DNA from: Anaerolineaceae bacterium
Lineage (GTDB): Bacteria; Chloroflexota; Anaerolineae; Anaerolineales; Anaerolineaceae
DNA length: 5,707 nucleotides
Reading direction: 5' to 3'
NCBI GenBank assembly: GCA_003448875.1
Contig: DLXG01000256.1
Coordinates: 1-5,707 of the forward strand
Part shown: positions 1 through 5,707 of the stretch, in pieces
Layout of the letters: the number at the start of each line of letters is the position of its first letter
Numbering within the stretch: position 1 is the stretch's first letter
Made by a program: the position numbers and the translations under genes
The notes under the pieces: generated by a model
What the model was told of the DNA's origin: nothing
Seen by the model: only the letters and a program-made list of their open reading frames with translations
The model's database searches: none

Positions 1-338
1 GCAGCCCCAACTTTATGGGCGCCGGTGGGGAACCATTTACCCACCAGACCAATCATGCGCGCCGGAACGCCGGTTAGACTGGACGGCAGTTCAATAAAAT
101 TGACACCGCCGAACAATCCGCCAAATGGTTTGGGTTCATTTTTCCAGGTAATTCGAAACAGGTTGCGAGGGTGCACATCCCACAGACCGATATTTCGCAG
201 TTCTTCTTTGATATGATCCGGGATCAGGTTGGGGTTTTTCATCTGGGCAAAGGTAGGGATGATGATGTTGCGTTCCTTTACCCGTCTTAGTGCCCGTTCT
301 CTTCTTTCTGGAATTACGGTTAAATCAATGGTTGCCAT
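1..338 (-). CDS. Fold-type II PLP-dependent enzyme, TrpB/cysteine-synthase-like (N-terminal part, cut by window edge)
   Basis: The ATG at 338-336 opens a frame with no stop for 112 codons that runs off the left edge. The visible protein starts [20 protein letters not shown] and ends in [12 protein letters not shown]. The segment PTGAHKVG (about residues 104-111) looks like the PLP-lysine motif of fold-type II enzymes, with Lys109 (codon 14-12) as the likely Schiff-base lysine. The preceding His108 resembles the His-Lys pair of tryptophan synthase beta (GGAHK or TGSHK) rather than the SxKDR motif of cysteine or threonine synthases. About 108 residues precede the lysine, longer than in cysteine synthase. 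The catalytic body and the glycine-rich phosphate-binding loop lie outside the window, so the reaction cannot be named. The gene overlaps the glycosyltransferase stop by 14 bases and has a good Shine-Dalgarno inside that gene. Family assignment is fairly sure; substrate is unknown. Confidence 0.75.
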   Translation of the reverse strand, partial: MATIDLTVIPERRERALRRVKERNIIIPTFAQMKNPNLIPDHIKEELRNIGLWDVHPRNLFRITWKNEPKPFGGLFGGVNFIELPSSLTGVPARMIGLVGKWFPTGAHKVGA

Positions 339-1305
339 CAGTTTTCTCCTCAAGTTTTGGTGTTTTCTCAAAGTCTTCCGCGCTTTCGCTGACGATGTAC
401 AGCGGCCGGCCCTTTGCTTCATCATAAATCCGTCCAATATATTCGCCCAGTATTCCAAGGCAAATCAATTGGACACCGCCAAGGAATAACACGGCTATCA
501 GGGTGGTTGCCTGACCAAAAAACGCCTGCGCCTGAATTGCCCGTAGGAAAATCACCACGGGGATGGCCAAAATCGCCAAACCTGCCGCAAAAAAACCCAG
601 GTAAGTGGCCAGTTGCAACGGAAAATAAGAAAAACCGGTGATTGCCGTCAGGGCCAGACGCAGCATCTTACGCAACGGGTACTTGGTTTCACCGGCAAAG
701 CGCGGTGCGCGCCGGTAAAGCACACCGGTCTGGCGAAACCCCACCCAGGCCGACATACCTCGTAAAAAACGATGATGCTCACGCATGGTGTTCAGCACAT
801 TGACCACCTTGCGATCCATCAGCCGGAAGTCACCGGCATCCATGGGGATATCTACATCGGTGATGCGGGCTATCAGCCGGTAAAAGAGGGAAGCCGTAAA
901 TTTCTTGAAGAAGGATTCTCCCTCCCGTTCGGCCCGCACCGCATAAACCACCTCGTAGCCCTCTTTCCACTTTTCAATCAAATCCAAAATCACTTCCGGC
1001 GGATCTTGCAGATCGGCATCAATGATAACTACCGCATCGCCGCGTGAATAATCCAGCCCGGCCGTTACCGCAATTTGATGACCAAAGTTGCGGGCGAACA
1101 TCACCGGGCGGACGCGCGGGTCAGCCTTGGCCAGTTCACGGATGATATTGGGCGATTCATCCACCGACCCATCGTTGACCAGTACCAGTTCCCATGGCTT
1201 GCCGGTCCTTTCCATGACCTCAACCATGCGGCGGTACAGTTCATGCAGGCAACAGGCTTCGTTATAGACAGGGACTATGATTGAATAAACGGGTTTTTCA
1301 GTCAT
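325..1305 (-). CDS. Family 2 glycosyltransferase, polyprenyl-phosphate sugar transferase (DPM1/ArnC/GtrB-like)
   Basis: This 326-residue membrane-anchored enzyme probably moves a sugar from a nucleotide donor to a polyprenyl phosphate at the cytoplasmic face, for later use in envelope glycans or lipid modification. The GT-A fold is visible: SIIVPVYNE (8-16), [10 protein letters not shown] (42-51), FARNFGHQ (70-77), the metal-binding DADLQDPPE (96-104) and the acceptor-side DAGDFRLMD (156-164), followed by the RFLRGM block (179-184). Two hydrophobic helices follow (about 226-258 and 264-287), then the usual [19 protein letters not shown] (about 287-305) and a charged tail. Length and layout match ArnC/GtrB-type proteins, but the sugar and acceptor cannot be read from sequence. 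An in-frame TAA sits directly before the ATG at 1305, so no earlier start is possible. The nearest Shine-Dalgarno (GAGGTG, 1324-1319) is 13 bases away, which is long and suggests weak initiation. The gene starts 35 bases after the threonine synthase stop and overlaps the next gene by 14. Confidence 0.9.
   Translation of the reverse strand: MTEKPVYSIIVPVYNEACCLHELYRRMVEVMERTGKPWELVLVNDGSVDESPNIIRELAKADPRVRPVMFARNFGHQIAVTAGLDYSRGDAVVIIDADLQDPPEVILDLIEKWKEGYEVVYAVRAEREGESFFKKFTASLFYRLIARITDVDIPMDAGDFRLMDRKVVNVLNTMREHHRFLRGMSAWVGFRQTGVLYRRAPRFAGETKYPLRKMLRLALTAITGFSYFPLQLATYLGFFAAGLAILAIPVVIFLRAIQAQAFFGQATTLIAVLFLGGVQLICLGILGEYIGRIYDEAKGRPLYIVSESAEDFEKTPKLEEKTDGNH
346..351 (-). promoter_or_regulatory. 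Ribosome binding site of the edge PLP enzyme, inside the glycosyltransferase gene
   Basis: On the minus strand GAGGAG lies 7 bases before the ATG at 338, an ideal Shine-Dalgarno distance. It lies within the last codons of the upstream gene (Glu-Glu-Lys-Thr). This fixes the start of the PLP enzyme and suggests its translation is coupled to that of the glycosyltransferase. Confidence 0.75.
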
Positions 1306-1340
1306 TTAGGTTCGTTTACACCTCATCAAAGCATTGAATT

Positions 1341-2588
1341 TCAAATTCCAAGGTGTTTTTTCAAAGCGTTCATAGTCGGCTCTATCACCGGGGCGGCTGG
1401 CACGGCCTGCATGGCAGCCCGGATGTCCTTCAAGCCGCTGCCCGTGTTAATCACCAGCACCGGATCCTCCGGAGTAATCTTACCCAGCGCAATCGCCTTT
1501 TTCAAGCCTACGTAAGCCGTCGAGCCGGCCGGTTCGGCAAAGATTCCTAGCGGCCCCAGCTCGCCAATACCGGCGATAATCTCTTCGTCAGATACGGTAA
1601 GATACTCACCGCCGGTCTGGCGGGCTGCCCGCACCGCCCGAACACCGTCTCGCGGCAAATCTACCGAGATGCTGTCAGCAATCGTGGTCGCCTGCACGGG
1701 TTCGATTTCTTCCGTTCCCTTAAAGAAAGCATTGGCAACCGCGGCCGATTTTTCGGACTGGATGCCAAAAATGCGCGGCATTTTCTCCAGCCATCCAAGA
1801 GCCTGTAAATCCTTAAAGCCCTTGTGCAAACCGGAGATGATATTTCCATCCCCTACTGAAACAAACACGGCCAGCGGCGGTAAATCCCGTTTGAGATTCA
1901 AGATCACATTTTCCCAGATCTCAAAAGCAGCCGTCTTCTTGCCCTCGGCAGTAAAGGGATTATAACCGGTATTACGGCAGTACCAGCCAAACTCCTCGGC
2001 AGCCTGAATGGTTAAATCGAAAGCCGAGTCGTAATTTCCATCCACCAGAATCACCTGCGCACCGTACACCAGCAGTTGCGCCACCTTGGCGGGTGGGGCT
2101 GTCTTGGGCGCAAAAATAACCGCCTTATGTCCGATTGCAGCCGCCATCCCCGCCAGGGCTGCACCGGCGTTGCCGGTGGAAGCCGTGACCACCACCTCAG
2201 CCCCAATTTGACGGGCACGCGCTACGACCACCGAGGATGCCCGGTCCTTGAATGAGGCCGTCGGATTGCGCCCCTCATCCTTGATCCATAAATGGCGCAG
2301 GCCCAACTTCTCCGCCAAACGGGTCGGGTAATACGTCGGCGTCCAGCCGGCCATCCGTAGAGGCGTGCCTTCACCGCCGGGATCCTTAACCGGCAAGAGC
2401 GGCAAATAGCGCCACAAAGAATAATCTGAGCGGGAGACAATATCATTAACCTCATATTTCTGGCGGATGGTTACATAATCCAGCACCACATCCAGATTTC
2501 CGCCATCTTTGGGGCAGGTATATGTAACCTGACCCGGTGCATATTCTGTATTGCACAACGAACAGCGATAACCCACAAATTCACTCAT
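1341..2588 (-). CDS. thrC: Threonine synthase (PLP-dependent, fold type II)
   Basis: The 415-residue protein probably converts O-phospho-L-homoserine and water to L-threonine and phosphate in the cytoplasm, the last step of threonine synthesis. It opens with a zinc-ribbon-like segment (YRCSLC, residues 7-12; CPKDGG, 25-30) typical of the ThrC branch found in archaea and many bacteria. The PLP lysine is Lys114 in NPTASFKDR (108-116). The phosphate and substrate loops are visible as STGNAG (137-142), SVGDGNIISG (244-253) and EPAGST (352-357), and the PLP-ring contact near the end is NTGSGLKD (381-388). Oddly, the ribbon keeps three cysteines (9, 12, 25), with Asp28 where the fourth is usual. 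The start is supported by AAGGA nine bases upstream. It follows the permease by 43 bases and precedes the glycosyltransferase by 35. Paralogues with the same fold (cysteate synthase, threonine dehydratase-like proteins) are possible, but motifs and length favour threonine synthase. Confidence 0.85.
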   Translation of the reverse strand: MSEFVGYRCSLCNTEYAPGQVTYTCPKDGGNLDVVLDYVTIRQKYEVNDIVSRSDYSLWRYLPLLPVKDPGGEGTPLRMAGWTPTYYPTRLAEKLGLRHLWIKDEGRNPTASFKDRASSVVVARARQIGAEVVVTASTGNAGAALAGMAAAIGHKAVIFAPKTAPPAKVAQLLVYGAQVILVDGNYDSAFDLTIQAAEEFGWYCRNTGYNPFTAEGKKTAAFEIWENVILNLKRDLPPLAVFVSVGDGNIISGLHKGFKDLQALGWLEKMPRIFGIQSEKSAAVANAFFKGTEEIEPVQATTIADSISVDLPRDGVRAVRAARQTGGEYLTVSDEEIIAGIGELGPLGIFAEPAGSTAYVGLKKAIALGKITPEDPVLVINTGSGLKDIRAAMQAVPAAPVIEPTMNALKKHLGI

Positions 2589-2597
2589 AGATATTCA

Positions 2598-2602
2598 TCC
2601 TT
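2598..2602 (-). promoter_or_regulatory. Ribosome binding site of the threonine synthase gene
   Basis: AAGGA on the minus strand lies 9 bases before the ATG at 2588. The surrounding 43-base gap (2589-2631) is AT-rich. I could not make out a convincing -35/-10 pair or a terminator stem in it, so read-through from the transporter genes is the simplest reading. Confidence 0.55.
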
Positions 2603-2631
2603 GATAATGATATGTGATCTAAAACCTGCTG

Positions 2632-3630
2632 TTACTCATTTTCAAACGGAACACCCAGCGAGGCAGGCGGTGAAGTACGCAGAGAACGCAGAAGGTTTGC
2701 CAGCCATTTGCGAGTTTTTTCCGGTAGGGCTGCCAATGTGCGGTCTACCCACTCTGCGTTGCCAATATTGACCAGCAAAAGGGTCAAAATCATTAAGGGG
2801 AAGGGAGCCACCTGCAACACCTGCGATGGAATGTTAGGTAGACTGGGTTGCAAAACCAGACCCAGCCACTGCAGCAACCCAAACAGATACGCACCAAATG
2901 CCGCCCGCAGCGGATTCCACCCGCCAAATATCGTCAGCGCCAGAGCAATCCAACCAAAACCATCCAGCCCGGATATGGTACCTTTCCAACCGGCTTTGAC
3001 GCTTAACGAAAACATTGGGCCGGCCAGACCCGCCAGCATCCCTCCCAAAACGGTATAAAAGTAACGCATCCGATTAACGTTGGCTCCGCGCACAAAAGCC
3101 GTGGCCGGTTTCTCGCCAATTCCTTGCAGCATCAAACCCGGTCTGGTCTTGAAAATGAACACATAAGCAACAATAATGAGTAGGAAACTGGCGTACACCA
3201 GAATATCCTGCTGAAAGAAAATGACTCCAATAATTGGAATATCCGCCAGACCGGGAATGGGAAGAGACGGAACACGAGGTCCTTGCAAACCCATGAACGG
3301 ATTACCCAGATAATAAGCCAGATCGCGACATGTCAGCGCCAGAATAAAACCGACTGCTACTTGCGACTGTTTGAGCGTGATACTACTAAATGCCACAATC
3401 AGGGCCACCAGACCACCAATCAGTGCCCCGGCCAAAAAACCCAAAACCAAACTGTTTGTGGATACTGCAACCGCAAAACCTGCCATTGCCGTCAACAGTA
3501 TCGTGCCGTTCAGCGAAAGATTGATGACACCGCTGCGCTCCGCGAAGGTTTCGCCAATCGTTGCAAAGATAATCGGTGCAGAAGAAGCCAAAACGCCAGC
3601 CAAACCAATCAGGATGATTTGCGTATCCAT
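2632..3630 (-). CDS. ABC transporter permease, BPD_transp_2 family (NupQ/YufQ-like), second membrane subunit
   Basis: This 332-residue hydrophobic protein is the second half of the membrane channel of a nucleoside-type importer. Near the N-terminus is GETFAERSGVINLSLNG (about 26-42), the family hallmark usually written GE..aERsGvlNLGvEG, here with Asn41 in place of Glu. The cytoplasmic coupling segment TRPGLMLQGIGEKPATAF (about 162-179) is followed by GANVNRMRY, and GLDGFGWIALALTIFGGWNP (about 221-240) is the late conserved block. Eight to ten membrane helices can be drawn. After the last one (about 275-291) comes a charged tail of about 40 residues, which makes the protein slightly longer than NupQ-type relatives. 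Two ATGs are possible. The one at 3636 is only 2 bases from GAGG, whereas the one at 3630 is 8 bases away and is preferred. The gene follows the first permease by 10 bases (or 4). The substrate is inferred from family only; other BmpA-linked substrates are possible. Confidence 0.88.
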   Translation of the reverse strand: MDTQIILIGLAGVLASSAPIIFATIGETFAERSGVINLSLNGTILLTAMAGFAVAVSTNSLVLGFLAGALIGGLVALIVAFSSITLKQSQVAVGFILALTCRDLAYYLGNPFMGLQGPRVPSLPIPGLADIPIIGVIFFQQDILVYASFLLIIVAYVFIFKTRPGLMLQGIGEKPATAFVRGANVNRMRYFYTVLGGMLAGLAGPMFSLSVKAGWKGTISGLDGFGWIALALTIFGGWNPLRAAFGAYLFGLLQWLGLVLQPSLPNIPSQVLQVAPFPLMILTLLLVNIGNAEWVDRTLAALPEKTRKWLANLLRSLRTSPPASLGVPFENE

Positions 3631-3638
3631 ATCCATGA

Positions 3639-3642
3639 CCTC
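3639..3642 (-). promoter_or_regulatory. Ribosome binding site deciding the start of the second permease
   Basis: GAGG on the minus strand overlaps the TGA stop of the first permease (3643-3641). It is 2 bases from the ATG at 3636 and 8 bases from the ATG at 3630, so the downstream ATG is the better start. The overlap of stop and Shine-Dalgarno suggests translational coupling of the two permeases. Confidence 0.6.
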
Positions 3643-4690
3643 ATTGATTCCGTGTCAGGCGGCGGCGGACGCCATCCATCAATAACACAAACAACACCAG
3701 CGAACCCTGCAACACCCCCGAAAGGGAAGAGTCCAATTTCAATACAATCGGTAGCTGGATGCTGCCAATGTTCAAAGCCGCAAAGAATAAAGCCACCGGC
3801 GCTGCCCACAAGGCCTGATAATTGACCAGCATGGCAACCATCATGCCGAGAAAGCCATAACCGGATGAAATCGAAGGAATCAAGCGGTGATAAACAGCCA
3901 GTACCTGTGTGGCACCGGCCAAACCAGCCATCAGACCGCACAGCAGAAAAGCCAGCAACATATATCGTGTTGTAGGAATTCCCATCAGATAGGCTGCTCT
4001 GCCGTTGCGTCCAACAGCCTTAAGGCGCAAACCAAAATAGGTGCCGCGTAATAACACATACACCACCGCAATTGCGATGATGCCCAATGCCAGCGACAAA
4101 GGACTGAGGCGAAAGCCCGGCAGAGTCGGCAGCCACAATTCCAGAGGGAAAGGCTCAGTTCCACTCATCGAACCTACACCCGGACGTTTCCACGGGCCAA
4201 AAATGAGCCAGATGGTTAATGCGGTAGCCACAAAGTTCAAGCCAAGCCCGCCAAAAATTTCGTTGACATTCCCAAATATTTTCAACAAGGCTACCAGACC
4301 AGCCCAAATCATCCCGCCCAAAGCACCCGCCAGGAATCCAATCCCCATGATCAATGCCGGTGGCAGGTCGGTTGGCTGCAAAACCCGCAGTGCCCATGTG
4401 GTAAAAATTGCCCCAAGGGTAATTTGACCCTCAATACCGATGTTCCATAAACCCGCCGTAAAGGTCAACAACAATCCCGCCGTTGCTAGCAGCAGCGGTG
4501 TCCATGCGACCAGAATATCGGCAATTTTTACGGGAGAGCCCACTGCCCCGCTGATGATATTTTGATAGACCTGAAGTGGATCTGCACCGGAAATCAACAT
4601 CACAAGCGTTGTGAACCCCAGCGCCAGCAACACTGCCAGAGCCTGAAATCCGATGCCACTCCAGCGCGAGGATGTCTTCATCATAGTCAT
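3641..4690 (-). CDS. ABC transporter permease, BPD_transp_2 family (NupP/YufP-like), first membrane subunit
   Basis: This 349-residue inner-membrane protein pairs with the next gene product to form the translocation path of a nucleoside-type importer. The first helix (about 13-35) follows a short basic N-terminus. The family hallmark AGLWNIGIEGQITLGA (79-94) keeps its glutamate (Glu87). NVNEIFGGLGLNFVA (141-155) corresponds to the conserved GxNEvi..LmLN block. The cytoplasmic coupling loop is GLRLKAVGRNGRAAYLMGI (220-238), which should contact the ATPase. About nine or ten helices are visible, ending with one near 325-342 and a basic tail RRRLTRNQ. The ATG at 4690 has AAGGTG five bases upstream (4701-4696); the ATG at 4684 would be 11 away. 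The start lies 22 bases after the ATPase stop, and the gene order ATPase, permease, permease matches NupOPQ. The substrate is inferred from family resemblance and could be a nucleoside, nucleobase or another BmpA-type ligand. Confidence 0.9.
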   Translation of the reverse strand: MTMMKTSSRWSGIGFQALAVLLALGFTTLVMLISGADPLQVYQNIISGAVGSPVKIADILVAWTPLLLATAGLLLTFTAGLWNIGIEGQITLGAIFTTWALRVLQPTDLPPALIMGIGFLAGALGGMIWAGLVALLKIFGNVNEIFGGLGLNFVATALTIWLIFGPWKRPGVGSMSGTEPFPLELWLPTLPGFRLSPLSLALGIIAIAVVYVLLRGTYFGLRLKAVGRNGRAAYLMGIPTTRYMLLAFLLCGLMAGLAGATQVLAVYHRLIPSISSGYGFLGMMVAMLVNYQALWAAPVALFFAALNIGSIQLPIVLKLDSSLSGVLQGSLVLFVLLMDGVRRRLTRNQ

Positions 4691-4695
4691 ACCGT

Positions 4696-4701
4696 CACCT
4701 T
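4696..4701 (-). promoter_or_regulatory. Ribosome binding site of the first permease
   Basis: AAGGTG on the minus strand ends 5 bases before the ATG at 4690, within the 22-base gap after the ATPase stop. It supports the first of three closely spaced ATG codons (4690, 4684, 4681) as the start. Confidence 0.6.
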
Positions 4702-4712
4702 ATGCATGGAAA

Positions 4713-5707
4713 TTAAAAACCTTTACCGCCAATTAACTGACCCAATTGTTCAACGGTAGTAGACTCGGCATCCAGGGGTGGAGAAACCTTCCCTCCGTAA
4801 AAAACCAGAATTCGGTCACTGTATTGCAGAATCTCTTCTAAATCAGCCGAGGTGAATATGATGCTAGTGCCTTGCTTACAGCGTTCTTTCAATTTTCCCC
4901 AAATCCAGATAGACGATTCGATATCCAGACCCCGGGTAGGGTGTTCCAGAAGCAAAAGATTAACCGGATTACGCAGCATTGCCAGCAGGGCGCGTTGTTG
5001 ATTGCCTCCCGAAAGCGACTCAACTGTACTGACCGGCGTTCCTTTGATGTTGAAATCCTCGATTCGCTGACGAGTGGTGGCAAGGGCTTTATCGAAATTG
5101 ATAAAAAAACCGTTTTGTTCTTCTGCCAGGATAAAATGCTCCGTCAGCGAAAGGCCGGGAATCAGGCCTTCTTCCATGCGCGAAGCCGGCACATAAGCAA
5201 TTCCTGCTTCCAGAAACGCCCGGTAGGGTTTGCCGGTCAGGCGTTTCCCCCCCAAATTGATTTCCCCCGCAACCGGACGAATCAAACCGGCACAGGTGCG
5301 TAAAAACTGCACCTGCCCGGAACCTTCCATGCCCGCCAGCCCGATCACCTCACCGCAGGAAACCGAAAGGTTGATATCGCGGATTTGCAGGCGATAATCC
5401 TCAATGGTCACATGGTCAAGGTGAAAAGAAACATCACAGGTTTCGTAGCGTTGTTTTTCTTCAGCACTGATTACCCTGCCAAACATCAACTTTACCAGTT
5501 CATCCGTCACATAAGGCGGGTCAACTTCGCCCACCAGTTCGCCCTTTCGGAAAACGGCGATCCGGTCGCACAGAAATTCGACATCTTCCAATTTGTGGGA
5601 GACAAAAATGACCGACATGCCCTGTGCGGCTAATTTTCGTAAAGTTTCAAATAATTTCTCCTTCTGAGAAGCACTGATGCCCGTCGTGGGTTCATCCAGA
5701 ATCAATA
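4713..5707 (-). CDS. Nucleoside-type ABC transporter double ATPase (NupO/YufO/RbsA-like), C-terminal two thirds, cut by window edge
   Basis: The protein powers import through the two permeases encoded next. The frame is open at the right edge, entering in the Walker B strand of the first nucleotide-binding domain, so its Walker A and signature are missing. About 331 of the usual roughly 500 residues are present. Counting from the codon at 5705, domain 1 shows LILDEPTTG (1-9, catalytic Glu5) and the switch histidine in SHKLED (36-41). Domain 2 begins near 94. Its P-loop GLAGMEGSGQV (122-132) has Gln and Val where Lys and Ser/Thr are usual. Its signature LSGGNQQ (231-237) is intact, its Walker B is LLLLEHPTRGLD (250-261), and its switch region is SADLEE with Ala for His. 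Such a degenerate second domain is common in NupO-like proteins, which use one competent composite ATP site. The codon at 5705 is TTG inside the Walker B motif and is not a start. The gene ends 22 bases before the first permease. Confidence 0.92.
   Translation of the reverse strand, partial: LILDEPTTGISASQKEKLFETLRKLAAQGMSVIFVSHKLEDVEFLCDRIAVFRKGELVGEVDPPYVTDELVKLMFGRVISAEEKQRYETCDVSFHLDHVTIEDYRLQIRDINLSVSCGEVIGLAGMEGSGQVQFLRTCAGLIRPVAGEINLGGKRLTGKPYRAFLEAGIAYVPASRMEEGLIPGLSLTEHFILAEEQNGFFINFDKALATTRQRIEDFNIKGTPVSTVESLSGGNQQRALLAMLRNPVNLLLLEHPTRGLDIESSIWIWGKLKERCKQGTSIIFTSADLEEILQYSDRILVFYGGKVSPPLDAESTTVEQLGQLIGGKGF

Noticed and set aside
25..216. A short open frame on the plus strand at the left end.
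   Set aside because: It is antisense to the PLP enzyme, whose frame has a strong Shine-Dalgarno and a recognisable PLP-lysine motif.
2589..2631. Possible promoter or terminator between the second permease and the threonine synthase gene.
   Set aside because: The gap is AT-rich but only 43 bases long. I could not find a convincing -35/-10 pair or a stem followed by a T run.
3283..3825. A 180-codon open frame on the plus strand, rich in Thr, Gln, Asn and Cys.
   Set aside because: It lies antisense to both permeases, whose membrane-helix pattern and family motifs are clear. Its composition is what the reverse of hydrophobic codons gives, and no domain is recognisable.
3609..3941. A 110-codon open frame on the minus strand in a different frame from the first permease.
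   Set aside because: It overlaps the C-terminal helices of the permease out of frame and has no recognisable domain.
4041..4427. A 128-codon open frame on the plus strand.
   Set aside because: It is antisense to the first permease, proline- and lysine-rich without any motif, and best read as a shadow.
4872..5303. A 143-codon open frame on the plus strand.
   Set aside because: It is antisense to the ATPase's second domain, where signature and Walker motifs identify the real frame.
5703..5705. Possible TTG start codon for the ATPase gene.
   Set aside because: It encodes a leucine within the Walker B strand LILDEPT of the first nucleotide-binding domain, so the gene must begin well beyond the window edge.

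Overview
The window is one tightly packed, co-directional block of six genes on the minus strand. Read in transcription order (right to left), these are the C-terminal two thirds of a double ABC ATPase, two inner-membrane permeases of the branched-chain/ribose/nucleoside class, a threonine synthase-like PLP enzyme, a polyprenyl-phosphate glycosyltransferase of family GT2, and the first 112 codons of a second PLP enzyme. Both edge genes are cut by the window. Intergenic gaps are short (22, 4-10, 43 and 35 bases) and the last pair overlaps by 14 bases, so the sequence is almost all protein-coding. I see no RNA gene, insertion sequence, repeat array, convincing promoter or hairpin-plus-T-run terminator. 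No gene-free stretch exceeds 50 bases.

Region 5707-2632 (minus) encodes most of an importer of the BmpA/NupNOPQ (YufNOPQ) type, which in characterised members takes up purine nucleosides. The ATPase has two nucleotide-binding domains in one chain, and the two permeases form the membrane heterodimer. The substrate-binding lipoprotein is not in view and would be expected upstream (beyond 5707). Region 2588-1341 (minus) encodes the threonine synthase homologue. Region 1305-325 (minus) encodes a DPM1/ArnC/GtrB-like glycosyltransferase with two C-terminal membrane helices. Region 338-1 (minus) encodes the start of a fold-type II PLP enzyme whose PLP lysine lies in a TrpB-like His-Lys motif.

The organism is a bacterium of roughly mid GC content. 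The gene mix, the permease motif variant (NLSLNG) and the PLP-enzyme N-terminus remind me of Chloroflexota (Anaerolineae). This is recollection-based inference, not something the sequence proves.

The genes do not make one obvious pathway. The transporter is a self-contained unit, and the PLP enzyme / glycosyltransferase / PLP enzyme set follows it with operon-like spacing. I found no strong evidence for an undescribed system. The best leads are the edge-truncated PLP enzyme coupled to the glycosyltransferase, the strongly asymmetric ABC ATPase, and two missing or changed consensus residues (the fourth zinc-ribbon cysteine in the threonine synthase, and the Glu-to-Asn change in the second permease).
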